Positions 44,202 through 53,875 of a stretch of 63,067 nt of DNA are shown here, piece after piece; the first letter of the stretch is position 1, and every line of letters starts with the position of its first letter. The notes under the pieces were generated by a model. That model saw only the letters and a list, made by a program, of their open reading frames with translations, made no database searches and was not told the DNA's origin. The position numbers and the translations under genes are program-made. This stretch comes from Candidatus Gastranaerophilales bacterium (lineage in GTDB: Bacteria; Cyanobacteriota; Vampirovibrionia; Gastranaerophilales; Gastranaerophilaceae), in contig JAFVFO010000020.1 of NCBI GenBank assembly GCA_017475485.1, positions 1-63,067 of the forward strand, in the 5' to 3' direction.

Positions 44202-44450
44202 TTATTTCAGGGTTTCAATAAAGTCGTTAATTTCTTTAAAATTAAAGAAATCATAAAGTGTTATATCAAGTGCAATGCAGATTTTTAATATAGTCAGATT
44301 TCTCGGTTCTTTCATTCCTCTTTCAATTTCGCTTAATCCGCCTTTTGAAATTCCGCTTTGATATGCAAGCTGTTCAATAGTAAGGTTATGTTGAAGCCTT
44401 AGATATTTTATTCTTGTGCAAAGTATTTTATTGAATTCAGAATTTTTCAC
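44202..44450 (-). CDS. Single-domain XRE-family transcription factor
   Basis: The 82-residue product is one Cro/C1-type helix-turn-helix: IKYLRLQHNLTIEQLAYQSG, then ISKGGLSEIERGMKEPRNLTI, and a helix ending in LYDFFNF. The start is GTG. It lies divergent from the MerR-type gene, with the operator-like palindrome at 44515-44530 between them, so it may regulate that intergenic region. No partner toxin is encoded next to it. Confidence 0.85.
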   Translation of the reverse strand: MKNSEFNKILCTRIKYLRLQHNLTIEQLAYQSGISKGGLSEIERGMKEPRNLTILKICIALDITLYDFFNFKEINDFIETLK

Positions 44451-44484
44451 AATTAATATAACTTCATAAATAGAAACATCTAGC

Positions 44485-44511
44485 TTGATAATAGCGATAC
44501 TTAAATATAAT
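44485..44511 (+). promoter_or_regulatory. Promoter of the HspR-like gene
   Basis: TTGATA (44485-44490) and TATAAT (44506-44511), 15 nt apart. The expected start near 44518 lies within the palindrome at 44515-44530. Confidence 0.6.
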
Positions 44512-44514
44512 ATA

Positions 44515-44530
44515 GTTCACATGTGTGAAC
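44515..44530. promoter_or_regulatory. Operator-like palindrome GTTCACA-TG-TGTGAAC
   Basis: Two perfect 7-nt arms with a 2-nt centre cover the transcription start of the MerR-type gene, between it and the divergent XRE gene. It is a good candidate for autoregulation by either protein. It does not match the published HAIR element of HspR (CTTGAGT-N7-ACTCAAG). Confidence 0.65.
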
Positions 44531-44556
44531 TTAAAAATCAGGTTGAAGGGTTGATT

Positions 44557-44925
44557 ATGAACAAACAATATTCGCAAAATCCCCTAGTTCCAATTGGTCA
44601 ATTGGCTGAGTTCTTAAAAATTCATCCCAGAACTTTAAGAATATATGAAGATGAAAAAATTTTAATCCCGAAACGTTCTTGCGGTAACAGAAGATTATAC
44701 AGCATTGCCGATATAGAAAAGGCGAAACTGATTTTGTTTTTAACAAGAAACCTTGCCCTTAATTTATCGGGTGTTAAAGTAATTTTGGAAATATTTAAAA
44801 AAATAAATATTGTGCCTGAAAATTACCTTAATTTTATTAATGAAATTGCAAAATCGGCAAATATTAAACAAGATGAAAATATTTTAAAAACTTCAAGACG
44901 CGGAAGAAATAAAAATTCGTGTTAA
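44557..44925 (+). CDS. MerR-family regulator, HspR-like
   Basis: The 122-residue protein has an N-terminal MerR winged helix: VPIGQLAEFLKIHPRTLRIYEDEKILIPKRSCGNRRLYS (about residues 11-50), then IADIEKAKLILFLTRNLALNLSGVKVIL as the second helical pair. The HPRTLRIYE element and the NLSGVKVIL stretch are closest to HspR, the heat-shock repressor that controls dnaK and clpB operons. clpB lies two genes downstream, which supports the idea. There is no effector-binding domain, only a short basic tail. The ATG with GAAGGG is preferred over the upstream in-frame ATG at 44521. Confidence 0.8.
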   Translation: MNKQYSQNPLVPIGQLAEFLKIHPRTLRIYEDEKILIPKRSCGNRRLYSIADIEKAKLILFLTRNLALNLSGVKVILEIFKKINIVPENYLNFINEIAKSANIKQDENILKTSRRGRNKNSC

Positions 44926-44928
44926 AAT
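44923..44928 (+). promoter_or_regulatory. Leaderless-type -10 box of uvrA
   Basis: TAAAAT is followed by TTCATT and the ATG at 44935. It overlaps the stop codon of the MerR-type gene. No clear -35 is visible, so it is a weaker case than the others. Confidence 0.5.
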
Positions 44929-44934
44929 TTCATT

Positions 44935-47760
44935 ATGAATAATTTTATTGAAATATATGGTGCAAACCAGCATAACCTTAATAATGTAAATCTTAAAATT
45001 CCAAAAAATGAATTAACCGTATTTACCGGCGTATCAGGTTCGGGTAAAAGTTCATTGGCATTCGATACAATATTTGCCGAAGGGCAGAGAAGATATGTTG
45101 AAAGTTTATCAGTATATGCGCGTCAATTTTTAGGTCAAATGGATAAGCCTGATGTTGAGCGCATTGACGGGTTATCCCCTGCTGTTTCAATTGATCAGAA
45201 GTCAACATCTAATAATCCACGCTCAACTGTCGGCACAATAACAGAAATTTACGATTATTTAAGATTATTATATGCTCGTATCGGCGTTCCTCATTGTCCT
45301 AAATGCGGAGAAGAAATTAAGCCTCAAACTATTGATGAAATAGTTGAAACTATTATGAAAATGCCCGAGGGAACAAAAATTCAAATTTTATCTCCCATAA
45401 TACGTTCTAAAAAAGGTGAATACAAGCAAACCTTGCAGGGGCTGCTCTCGGAAGGCTTTATGAGGGTTAGGGCAGACGGAGTTATATATAACCTTGAAGA
45501 AGATGAAATTGAATTAAATAAAACAACCAAACACACAATTGATATAGTTGTCGATAGAATTATTGTTAAAGAAAGCGCCAAATCAAGAATTTTCGATTCC
45601 GTACAAACCGCACTTCTGCGCTCTGACGGGCTTTTAATTGTAAATAAACTTGAAAATAATGAAGATATAATATTCTCAGAAAAACTGGCATGCCCCAATT
45701 GCAATATCAGTTTTGAAGAATTAACCCCTCGTTTGATGAGTTTCAATAACCCTTATGGCGCATGTCCCGTGTGTAACGGTATCGGAGCACATTTTGAAAT
45801 ATCGCCTGACCTTGTTGTTCCGGATAGTGAAAAAAGTTTGGCGCAAGGTGCTATATACCCTTGGGCAAGAACTCAAAACCCATATTATTCCGACGTATTA
45901 AAAAGCGTATGTGAACATTATAATATTGATTTTAATGCTCCTTTTAAATCATTATCACCTGCACAAAAAGGAATAATTCTATACGGCAACGGGGATGAAA
46001 GAATTAAAATGTATTATGCCGATTTCGGCACAAAACATTACAGAACCCATATTATGGCATATATGGGCGTAATTCCGTATTTAACAAAAAAATATGAATC
46101 TGATTCCGATATTGTAAGAGCGGAAATTGAAAAATATATGATTCAAAATCCTTGCAAGGCTTGCGGGGGCGGAAGATTAAATAAATTTGCACTTTCTGTT
46201 ACGGTTAATAATAAAAATATTTTTGAACTCTGCTCAATGCCTATAAATAAAGAGTATGAATTTATTCAAGAATTATATTTAATTTTGGATGATTTTAAAT
46301 TACAAATAGCACGCCAAATTTTAGATGAAATAAGAGCAAGATTAAAATTTTTAATTGATGTAGGCCTTGGTTACCTTACTTTAGCGCGCTCATCGGGGAC
46401 TTTATCGGGCGGTGAAGCCCAGAGAATACGCCTTGCAACGCAAATCGGAAGCGGTTTATCGGGTGTTTTATATGTCTTGGATGAACCTTCAATCGGCTTG
46501 CATTCAAGAGATAACGATATGCTTATTCAAACTCTTTTGAAATTGAGGAATTTAGGCAATACTTTAATCGTTGTTGAACATGATGAAGACACTATGCGTC
46601 AGGCCGATTATATTGTTGATATCGGGCCTTATGCGGGTGTTAAAGGCGGAAATATTGTTGCCCAAGGGTCTTTAGAAGACATCAAAAAAGAAAAAAATTC
46701 TCTGACAGGTCAATATTTATCAGGAAAAAGAAAAATTGAAGTGCCGTCTGAGCGAAGAATGGGTAACGGAGAATTTTTAGAAGTTAAAAATGCACATCTT
46801 AATAATTTAAAAAACATTGATGTCAATATTCCCTTAGGTAAAATTGTAGCCGTAACCGGTGTATCGGGCTCAGGCAAATCAACGCTTGTAACAGATATTA
46901 TATCTGAATATGCGCGCCATACTTTATTAAAAAATAAACCTAAACCACAGGGAGTTGATGAAATAAAAGGTTTTAAAAATATTGATAAACTTGTTATAGT
47001 TGATCAATCGCCAATCGGAAGAACACCGAGGTCTAATCCTGCAACTTATACTGATGTTTTTACGCATATTCGTGAATTGTTTTCTCAAACCCCCGAAGCA
47101 AAGATGAGAGGCTATAAACAAGGCAGATTTTCTTTTAATGTTAAAGGCGGAAGATGTGAAAAATGTTCAGGCGACGGGCTTATAAAAATCGAGATGAACT
47201 TTTTATCGGATGTTTATGTTACATGTGATGTTTGTAAGGGTAAACGATATAATCAGGAAACTTTGGAAGTTAAATATAAAGGTAAAAATATAGCGGAAGT
47301 TCTTGGTATGAGCGTTGCCGAGGCTTTAGAATTTTTTAAAAATGTTCCTAAAATTGCAAATCGTTTACAAACACTATATGACGTGGGCTTAGACTATATA
47401 AAATTGGGGCAATCCGCAACAACTCTATCAGGCGGAGAAGCTCAGAGAGTTAAACTTGCGCTTGAATTGAATAAAAGAGCAACCGGAAAAACATTGTATG
47501 TTTTAGATGAACCTTCAACAGGGTTACATTTTTATGATATTGATAAATTAATGAAAATGCTCTCTCAGCTTGCAGATTCAGGTAATACCATTTTAATTAT
47601 TGAACATAATATGGATATAATTAAATGCGCGGATTGGATAATTGACCTTGGCCCCGAAGGTGGGGACGGGGGCGGAAGCGTTGTATTTTCGGGCACTCCT
47701 GAAGCAATAGTTAAACATAAAACAAGCTACACCGGAAAATTCTTAAAAAAATATTTGTAA
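44935..47760 (+). CDS. uvrA: Excinuclease ABC subunit A
   Basis: The 941-residue protein is a full-length UvrA, the damage-recognition ATPase of nucleotide excision repair. It has two ABC modules: Walker A GVSGSGKSSLAFD (about 32-44) and GVSGSGKSTLVTD (about 640), with signature loops TLSGGEAQRIRLA and TLSGGEAQRVKLA and Walker B LYVLDEPSIGL and LYVLDEPSTGL. Zinc modules are present at CPNCNISFEE with CPVCNG and at CEKCSGDG with CDVCKGKRY. It follows the MerR-type gene by 9 nt and has its own -10 box. Confidence 0.97.
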   Translation: MNNFIEIYGANQHNLNNVNLKIPKNELTVFTGVSGSGKSSLAFDTIFAEGQRRYVESLSVYARQFLGQMDKPDVERIDGLSPAVSIDQKSTSNNPRSTVGTITEIYDYLRLLYARIGVPHCPKCGEEIKPQTIDEIVETIMKMPEGTKIQILSPIIRSKKGEYKQTLQGLLSEGFMRVRADGVIYNLEEDEIELNKTTKHTIDIVVDRIIVKESAKSRIFDSVQTALLRSDGLLIVNKLENNEDIIFSEKLACPNCNISFEELTPRLMSFNNPYGACPVCNGIGAHFEISPDLVVPDSEKSLAQGAIYPWARTQNPYYSDVLKSVCEHYNIDFNAPFKSLSPAQKGIILYGNGDERIKMYYADFGTKHYRTHIMAYMGVIPYLTKKYESDSDIVRAEIEKYMIQNPCKACGGGRLNKFALSVTVNNKNIFELCSMPINKEYEFIQELYLILDDFKLQIARQILDEIRARLKFLIDVGLGYLTLARSSGTLSGGEAQRIRLATQIGSGLSGVLYVLDEPSIGLHSRDNDMLIQTLLKLRNLGNTLIVVEHDEDTMRQADYIVDIGPYAGVKGGNIVAQGSLEDIKKEKNSLTGQYLSGKRKIEVPSERRMGNGEFLEVKNAHLNNLKNIDVNIPLGKIVAVTGVSGSGKSTLVTDIISEYARHTLLKNKPKPQGVDEIKGFKNIDKLVIVDQSPIGRTPRSNPATYTDVFTHIRELFSQTPEAKMRGYKQGRFSFNVKGGRCEKCSGDGLIKIEMNFLSDVYVTCDVCKGKRYNQETLEVKYKGKNIAEVLGMSVAEALEFFKNVPKIANRLQTLYDVGLDYIKLGQSATTLSGGEAQRVKLALELNKRATGKTLYVLDEPSTGLHFYDIDKLMKMLSQLADSGNTILIIEHNMDIIKCADWIIDLGPEGGDGGGSVVFSGTPEAIVKHKTSYTGKFLKKYL

Positions 47761-47833
47761 ATTATTAAAATAATATTAATTTTGGAAATTTCTAAAAATA
47801 ACCTTATATAATTATATATGTGAGGCGATTAAT

Positions 47834-50398
47834 ATGTTTGACAATTTAACTGATTCAACAAAAGAAATAGTATATAATGCTCAAAATACGGCTATTGAAA
47901 ATCATAATACAATGCTTGAGCCTATACATATTTTATATTCAATGATACAAAGTTCATCTGAAAGCGCACAAGCATTGTTTAGAGAATTGAAATTGAATAC
48001 CGCTATTTTTCAAGATGATGTTAAAAATATGCTTAACAGTTTGCCTAAAGCAGGCGAAAGCACTTATGAAGTATATTTTTCAAAACCATGTCTTGCGTTG
48101 TTCGATTCTGCCAATCAAAAAGCTAAACAGTTAAAAGACAAATTTATTTCTCCGGAGCATATTTTGCTTGCCTTGACAAGCGTTGAAAATGATTTAAAAC
48201 GAATAATCGACAAATATTCAATTACTGAAATTAACGTTTTAAACGCTATGAAAAAAATAAGAGGTGATAAAAAAGTGGATAATAAAAATGCAGATGAAGA
48301 TTATAAAATTCTTGAAAAATTTTCGGCTGATTTAACGGCGCGTGCGCGCGAGGGCAAATTAGACCCCGTAATCGGGCGAGATGAAGAAATAAGAAGAATT
48401 ATTCAAGTCTTAAACAGAAGAACAAAAAATAACCCCTGTTTAATAGGTGAAGCAGGTGTCGGCAAAACCGCAATTGTCGAAGGGCTTGCACAGCGTATAG
48501 TTCGCGGCGATGTGCCTGAAAGCCTTAAAGATACAACTTTAATTTCTCTTGATATGGGAGCATTAATTGCAGGTGCTAAATATCGAGGTGAATTTGAAGA
48601 ACGTCTTAAAAAAGTTTTAAAAGAGGTTGAAAAATCCGACGGTCAAATCATTATGTTTATTGATGAACTCCATACTGTTGTCGGTGCAGGGGGTCAAGAA
48701 GGTACAGGCGATGCCGGAAACCTTTTAAAACCAATGCTGGCTCGCGGTGCAATCAGAACAGTTGGGGCTACAACGGTTAATGAATACAGAAAATATATTG
48801 AAAAAGACCCTGCGCTTGAAAGACGTTTTCAGCCTATTTTGGTTGACGAACCCTCTGTTGATGATACTATATCTATCTTGCGCGGTTTAAAAGATAAATA
48901 TGAAGTTCACCATGGAATCAGAATTAAAGATTCGGCATTGGTTGCAGCAGCAAAACTTTCAAGCAGATATATAGCAGACAGATACCTGCCTGATAAAGCA
49001 ATTGACCTTGTTGATGAAGCGGCTTCGGCGGTTAGAATTGAAATTGATTCAATGCCTGAAGAACTTGATAAATTGGAACGTCAAAAACTTCAATTGCAAA
49101 TTGAGCTTCAAAGTTTAAAAGATGATAATGATTCTGAAAAAATTTCTAAAGTTCAAAAAATGCTTGATGAGGTAAATTCCAAAGCTGAAGTTTTAAAAAC
49201 CCAATGGGAAAAAGAAAAATCATCCATTAAAGGTGAAGCGGGAATTAAAGAAGAAATTGAGAAGGTTAAACACCAAATTGAACAAGCTCAAAGAGATTAC
49301 AATCTTGAATTAGCCGCAAAATTGCAATATGGTGAACTTCCAAAGTTAATGGAAGAATTAAAAAATTGCAAATCGTCTGAAAAGAAAAATACTTTATTAA
49401 AAGAAGAAATAGATGAAGAAGATATAGCTGAAATTATTTCCAAATGGACAGGTGTTCCGGTATCTAAACTTGTTGAAGAAGAATCTCAGAAATTGCTTGA
49501 AATGGAAAATACTCTGCATAGGCAAGTTATAGGTCAAGACGAAGCAGTCAGCGTTATTTCCGATTCTATAAGACGTGCAAGAAGCGGTTTATCTGACCCG
49601 AAAAGGCCAATCGGAACATTTTTATTCTTAGGGCCTACGGGTGTGGGTAAAACCGAATTGGCCAAAGCATTAGCTAAATTTATGTTTTTAGATGAAGATT
49701 CTTTAATCAGAATTGATATGTCTGAATATATGGAAAAGCATAGCGTTGCAAGGTTAATTGGTGCTCCCCCGGGATATGTCGGCTATGATGAAGGTGGGCA
49801 ACTTACTCAAGCTGTTCGCAAAAAACCTTATAGCGTTATTCTTTTTGATGAAATTGAAAAAGCGCACCCTGATGTATTTAATTTAATGCTTCAAATATTT
49901 GATGACGGCAGATTGACCGACTCAAAAGGTAAAACGGTAGATTTTAAAAATACTATTATAATTTTGACATCAAATATCGGCTCAAATATTATCCTGGATA
50001 ATGCCTTATCAGGAAATACCAATAAGGAACAAACTAAAGAAGAAATCATGGGTAAATTAAGGGAATATTTTAAGCCTGAATTTTTAAACAGGATTGATGA
50101 AACAATATTCTTTGATGCTTTAACGCTTGATAATTTATCTAAAATTGTTGATATTCAGGTTCAATATTTAAAGAATTTATTAGCTGAAAGAAAAATTGAA
50201 ATCACAATTACGCCTGAAGCCAAAGAACATCTTGCCCTTCAAGGCTATAATCCTATGTATGGCGCGCGGCCATTAAAACGTACAATTCGTCAATTAATTG
50301 AAAATCCGCTGTCCAAGGCACTTTTAAAAGGTGAATTTCAAGATGGGGATACAATTAAAATTGATTTAGCTGATGACAAAATTGTATTTTTAAAGTAG
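47834..50398 (+). CDS. clpB: Protein disaggregase ClpB
   Basis: The 854-residue AAA+ chaperone has an N-terminal double Clp repeat (about 1-145), AAA-1 with Walker [14 protein letters not shown] and Walker [15 protein letters not shown], a full coiled-coil middle domain of about 120 residues ([19 protein letters not shown] to about 520), and AAA-2 with [14 protein letters not shown] and [12 protein letters not shown]. The full-length middle domain and the length of about 855 residues distinguish ClpB from ClpC/ClpA. It rescues aggregated proteins with DnaK. TGAGGCG is the ribosome site. The HspR-like gene upstream may control it. Confidence 0.95.
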   Translation: MFDNLTDSTKEIVYNAQNTAIENHNTMLEPIHILYSMIQSSSESAQALFRELKLNTAIFQDDVKNMLNSLPKAGESTYEVYFSKPCLALFDSANQKAKQLKDKFISPEHILLALTSVENDLKRIIDKYSITEINVLNAMKKIRGDKKVDNKNADEDYKILEKFSADLTARAREGKLDPVIGRDEEIRRIIQVLNRRTKNNPCLIGEAGVGKTAIVEGLAQRIVRGDVPESLKDTTLISLDMGALIAGAKYRGEFEERLKKVLKEVEKSDGQIIMFIDELHTVVGAGGQEGTGDAGNLLKPMLARGAIRTVGATTVNEYRKYIEKDPALERRFQPILVDEPSVDDTISILRGLKDKYEVHHGIRIKDSALVAAAKLSSRYIADRYLPDKAIDLVDEAASAVRIEIDSMPEELDKLERQKLQLQIELQSLKDDNDSEKISKVQKMLDEVNSKAEVLKTQWEKEKSSIKGEAGIKEEIEKVKHQIEQAQRDYNLELAAKLQYGELPKLMEELKNCKSSEKKNTLLKEEIDEEDIAEIISKWTGVPVSKLVEEESQKLLEMENTLHRQVIGQDEAVSVISDSIRRARSGLSDPKRPIGTFLFLGPTGVGKTELAKALAKFMFLDEDSLIRIDMSEYMEKHSVARLIGAPPGYVGYDEGGQLTQAVRKKPYSVILFDEIEKAHPDVFNLMLQIFDDGRLTDSKGKTVDFKNTIIILTSNIGSNIILDNALSGNTNKEQTKEEIMGKLREYFKPEFLNRIDETIFFDALTLDNLSKIVDIQVQYLKNLLAERKIEITITPEAKEHLALQGYNPMYGARPLKRTIRQLIENPLSKALLKGEFQDGDTIKIDLADDKIVFLK

Positions 50399-50457
50399 CG
50401 CCAATAAAAATTATACTTTTCGGTAATGAAAAGGTTATTTAAAAAAGATAATATATA

Positions 50458-50543
50458 AATGGGTCAGATGTTACCTGTTGCCTTTAGTAAGGACTATTAG
50501 CGGTATTGCTTATGACAGGTTGTTTTTAAACATCTGACCCATT
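50458..50543. repeat. 86-nt long hairpin, MITE/REP-like or bidirectional terminator
   Basis: Perfect 15-nt arms AATGGGTCAGATGTT (50458-50472) and AACATCTGACCCATT (50529-50543) enclose a second pair ACCTGT/ACAGGT (50473-50478 with 50515-50520) and a small CCTT/AAGG hairpin (50481-50492). It fills the space between the convergent clpB and gltD genes. The terminal inverted repeats ending in GGGTCAG resemble palindromes mobilised by IS200/REP-type transposases, so it could be a non-autonomous mobile element. It would also stop transcription from both sides. Confidence 0.6.
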
Positions 50544-50547
50544 CTAT

Positions 50548-51921
50548 TTATGATAAAGCCTCTATAATTGTTTTGGCCGCTCTTTTTCCTGCGCCCATAG
50601 CATTAATAGCGGTTGAAGGCCCTAAAGGTGCTACATCTCCGCCTGCATAAACAGATTGAAGCGAAGTTTCGCCTTTTTCATTAATTACTATATAGCCTTT
50701 ATCATCTGTATTGAGTTCTAAATTTTCTTGTTCTGTTGAACGCTGTATAATCGGGTTTGGCCCTGTTCCGAGAGAAACTATTACGCTATCAAGCTCGATA
50801 TCAACAAATTTTCCTGTTCCTACGGGTCTTTGCCTGCCTGACGCGTCAGGTTCACCAAGCTCCATAATTTCAAATTTCATAGATTTTACAAATCCGTCTT
50901 CGCCTTCTATTTCAACAGGGGCGCGAAGGAATTGAAAATCTATACCTTCTTCTTTTGCATGGCGAATTTCTTCTAATCTTGCAGGAAGTTCGCGTTCCGT
51001 TCTTCTGTAAAATACATAAACTTTTTCATAACCTACCCTGACCGCTGTTCTTGCTGCATCCATTGCAACATTACCCCCGCCTATGATTGCGGCAATTTTA
51101 CCGATTTTTAATGGTGTGGGGGTATCAGCACTATCCGCATGCATTAAATTAACGCGGGTTAAAAATTCATTAGCCGAATATACACCGTTTAAATTTTCGC
51201 CTTTTATATTCATCATTTTAGGTAAACCTGCACCGGAACAAATGAAAATTGCGCTGTAGCCTTCATCTTTTAGCTGCTGTATTGTGATTGATTTACCTAC
51301 AACAACATTTTTGTAAAATTTAACACCCATGTTTTTCAGCGCTTCAATTTCTCTGTCTAAAACAAATCTCGGAAGTCTGAAAGGCGGTATGCCATATCTT
51401 AAAACACCGCCAAACTCATGCAATGCTTCAAAAACAGATACTTCAAAACCTGCATTTCTAAGGTCTGCCGCAGCAGACATTCCTGCACAGCCTGAGCCTA
51501 CAATTGCAACCTTTTTACCGTTTGGCACAATTGTTTTTGTTTTTGCGGACGTATTATCTCCGACATATCTTTCTAATGCGCCTATTGCAATGCTTTGACC
51601 TTTTAAGCCTAAAATACAGCTTCCTTCGCATTGTTTTTCCTGCGGGCATACACGTCCGCAAACACTGGGAAGCATACTTGATTGTCTTATTACATCTCCT
51701 GCTTTATCAAGATTTCCTTCCTTCACTTCTTTAATGAATGAAGGAATATCAATTGATACAGGGCATGCACCTTTACACCTTGCATTTTTACAGTTTAAAC
51801 AGCGTGAAGCCTCAAGATGAGCTTGTTCGGGTGTAAAATTTTCCTCGACCGCTTCAAAATTATGACGTCTTTCAAATTTATCCTGTTCTTTTGGTTTTTG
51901 TCTTTCGATTTTTTCAACCAT
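50548..51921 (-). CDS. gltD: GltD/NfnB-type NADPH flavoprotein (glutamate synthase small subunit-like)
   Basis: The 457-residue protein has an N-terminal double [4Fe-4S] domain with CLNCKNARCKGACP and SVCGRVCPQEKQCEGSC, an FAD-binding loop VAIVGSGCAGMSAAADLRNAG (about 150) and an NADPH loop AAIIGGGNVAMDAARTAVR (about 295). This is the layout of the GltB-independent glutamate synthase small-subunit family, which also includes NfnB and sulfide dehydrogenase subunits. Which reaction applies depends on the partner, and none is next to it. The start at 51921 follows AAAGGAG; an upstream in-frame extension of 17 residues lies over the promoter of the divergent gene. Confidence 0.85.
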   Translation of the reverse strand: MVEKIERQKPKEQDKFERRHNFEAVEENFTPEQAHLEASRCLNCKNARCKGACPVSIDIPSFIKEVKEGNLDKAGDVIRQSSMLPSVCGRVCPQEKQCEGSCILGLKGQSIAIGALERYVGDNTSAKTKTIVPNGKKVAIVGSGCAGMSAAADLRNAGFEVSVFEALHEFGGVLRYGIPPFRLPRFVLDREIEALKNMGVKFYKNVVVGKSITIQQLKDEGYSAIFICSGAGLPKMMNIKGENLNGVYSANEFLTRVNLMHADSADTPTPLKIGKIAAIIGGGNVAMDAARTAVRVGYEKVYVFYRRTERELPARLEEIRHAKEEGIDFQFLRAPVEIEGEDGFVKSMKFEIMELGEPDASGRQRPVGTGKFVDIELDSVIVSLGTGPNPIIQRSTEQENLELNTDDKGYIVINEKGETSLQSVYAGGDVAPLGPSTAINAMGAGKRAAKTIIEALS

Positions 51922-51994
51922 TAGACTAACTCCTTTTAAAATATCAATAATTTTATTGTATAATAAAAACAATATTTTGTTTAAAGGTATTAAT

Positions 51995-52786
51995 GTGGCA
52001 AAAGTAAAACTTTGGATATCTGATATAGACGGAACTTTAATGAATTATGACGGCTCTGTTACGGAAAAAATGAAAGAGCTTATCAAAAAAATTAATTCTT
52101 CAAGTGCAAAACTTGTCTTGGCTACGGGAAGAATGTTTATGGGTGCAAGGCATGCTCAAAAAAGATTTAATCTTTCAGGGCCTGTTGTATGTTATCAGGG
52201 GGCTGTTGTTCGAGATGAAGAAAAAATTTTATGGCAATCCCCGATAAAAAATGAATTAGTACCCGAAATAATTGATTATTTAAGGAAAAAGAAAATCCAT
52301 ACACATCTTTACTGCTTTGATACATTGTATATTGAAGATGACGATAAACGCATTATGTCTGAATATTGCGACGGCAGAGGAACAACATATAAGGTTGTAA
52401 ATTTTGACGAAATACAATATAAGGATGTACCTAAAATCCTTGCAGTTATTGAAAATAAAGATTTAATGAAAGAAGTTAAAAAGGAATTATCCGAAAAATA
52501 TAAAGGAATTTTGACTATTGTTCAAAGCTCTTTAAAATATTTAGAAATTACCGATTTACATGCTTCTAAGGGTGAAGCCCTCAAATTTTTAAAAAAATAC
52601 TGGAATTTGTCGGATTGTGAGGTTATTGCCTCGGGTGATCAGGATAACGACATTGAAATGCTTAAAGAAGCACATTATAAAGTATGCGTTGGAAATAATT
52701 CAAAAGGACTTTATGATATAGCAAATTATCATTCTAAAAGCGTTGACAGCAATGAACTTGTTGATATTGTAGAAGGATTAATATGA
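51995..52786 (+). CDS. HAD-superfamily phosphatase (Cof type)
   Basis: The 263-residue product has the HAD motifs: WISDIDGTLMNYDG (nucleophile Asp at residue about 9), VLATGRMFMGARHA (motif II Thr), the Lys of SKGEALKFLKKY and ASGDQDNDIEMLKEAHYKVCVGN (motif IV). The inserted C2B cap domain places it with Cof/YbiV-like sugar-phosphate or flavin phosphatases. The start is GTG (51995) with AAAGGT at 51983; it overlaps ispF by 4 nt. Confidence 0.9.
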   Translation: MAKVKLWISDIDGTLMNYDGSVTEKMKELIKKINSSSAKLVLATGRMFMGARHAQKRFNLSGPVVCYQGAVVRDEEKILWQSPIKNELVPEIIDYLRKKKIHTHLYCFDTLYIEDDDKRIMSEYCDGRGTTYKVVNFDEIQYKDVPKILAVIENKDLMKEVKKELSEKYKGILTIVQSSLKYLEITDLHASKGEALKFLKKYWNLSDCEVIASGDQDNDIEMLKEAHYKVCVGNNSKGLYDIANYHSKSVDSNELVDIVEGLI

Positions 52787-53253
52787 GAATTGGTATAGGG
52801 TATGATATTCATAAACTTGCGCAAAATCGCGATTTAATTTTGGGCGGGGTGAAAATACCTTTTGAATTAGGGCTTTTTGGGCATTCTGACGCTGATGTTT
52901 TAATTCATGCAATAATAGACGCTATTTTAGGCGCGCTTGCTTTGCGCGATATCGGATATCATTTTCCGGATACAGACCCAAAATACAAAAATGCCGATAG
53001 TATGGAATTATTAAAAGAAACAAAAAAATTAATTAAAGGCTATAAAATTGCAAATATTGATTCAAATATAATCTGTCAAAAGCCGAAGCTAAAGGATTAT
53101 ATTGAAGATATGAGAAAAAACATAGCTTCCGTACTTGAATTAGATATTAATCAAATTTCCATAAAAGCAAAAACCAACGAATCTCTTGACTCCGTTGGTT
53201 CTTGTAAAGCTATTTCATCTCAGGCCGTTATATTAATACAATCCGAAAGCTAA
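52783..53253 (+). CDS. ispF: 2-C-methyl-D-erythritol 2,4-cyclodiphosphate synthase
   Basis: The 156-residue enzyme of the MEP isoprenoid pathway is complete: GIGYDIHKL (metal ligands Asp and His) and GHSDADVLIHAIIDAILGALALRDIG with the third His, YHFPDTDPKY, and the C-terminal KAKTNESLDSVGSCKAISSQAVILI. It forms a zinc trimer. The start overlaps the HAD gene by 4 nt, and its end overlaps the convergent small gene by 21 nt. Confidence 0.96.
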   Translation: MRIGIGYDIHKLAQNRDLILGGVKIPFELGLFGHSDADVLIHAIIDAILGALALRDIGYHFPDTDPKYKNADSMELLKETKKLIKGYKIANIDSNIICQKPKLKDYIEDMRKNIASVLELDINQISIKAKTNESLDSVGSCKAISSQAVILIQSES

Positions 53254-53622
53254 TCTTTGATAACTGCCGAATGCTACAAGGCTGTCCATGCCGTCCCTCT
53301 CTTTGACAGGACTTGTTGTTTGTGCAGCGGGGTAAAAATATCCGCTTTGCGCATACAGTGTTTCGTCATCTTGAGTCTGCACTTTGTCTTTAGCTGCGTT
53401 TTCAAGTTGTTCTACAGCTTCTTTCAGACATTCCCTTGCGTCTGTAGTTGAAATTCCGTAAGTTTGAGCTATACGGTTAATATAGTTAGAAGGGCTGAAT
53501 GCTCTTGGCAGTCCTTGCTCAACAAGAGCTTTAACAATTTCTTCACGCTTGCTTGAATCTAAGGCTTCCTCTGCCCTTAGAGTTTTATCTTCCGTATTTG
53601 AAATTGCGTGAATTTGTGTCAT
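53233..53622 (-). CDS. Hypothetical protein
   Basis: I do not recognise this 129-residue, mostly helical soluble protein (LDSSKREEIVKALVEQGLPR, then ISTTDARECLKEAVEQLENA). It has a glycine- and tyrosine-containing C-terminal tail. The region from about 40 to 75 could be a small helical bundle, with FSPSNYINRIAQTYGIST reminiscent of a turn between helices. AAAGGT lies before the ATG. It is transcribed alone, convergent with ispF. Confidence 0.65.
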   Translation of the reverse strand: MTQIHAISNTEDKTLRAEEALDSSKREEIVKALVEQGLPRAFSPSNYINRIAQTYGISTTDARECLKEAVEQLENAAKDKVQTQDDETLYAQSGYFYPAAQTTSPVKERDGMDSLVAFGSYQRLAFGLY

Positions 53623-53731
53623 TTAGTATCGACCTTTAACTATCTACACTTATATAAAAACATTTAAAACCACAGTATTTCAATAGTATATACTTTTTTA
53701 ACATAAGTTAACATTTGTGTAACATAAACTC

Positions 53732-53759
53732 TTGCCAAAAAAACTTGATTTAGTATGAT
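53732..53759 (+). promoter_or_regulatory. Promoter of the rpsE-adk block
   Basis: TTGCCA (53732-53737) and TATGAT (53754-53759) are 16 nt apart. A start near 53767 gives a leader of about 110 nt that contains the hairpin at 53785-53837. Confidence 0.6.
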
Positions 53760-53784
53760 AATACATGTCAGAAAATCCCAACAT

Positions 53785-53837
53785 CGAACATAAAAAAACG
53801 CTTTTTACAAAAAGTGCTTTTTTGGTGTTCGTTTTTT
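53785..53837 (+). terminator. Attenuator-like hairpin in the rpsE leader
   Basis: CGAACA (53785-53790) pairs with TGTTCG (53826-53831), and an inner A-rich strand pairs with a T-rich one around GCTTTTTACAAAAAGTGC, giving one long stem-loop followed immediately by TTTTTTG. It has all features of an intrinsic terminator yet lies between the promoter and the ribosomal protein gene, so read-through must be regulated. Alternatively it ends the transcript of an unseen small RNA. Confidence 0.65.
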
Positions 53838-53875
53838 GTATAAAAATGAAAAATTAGTAATGAAAGGTAATAAAC

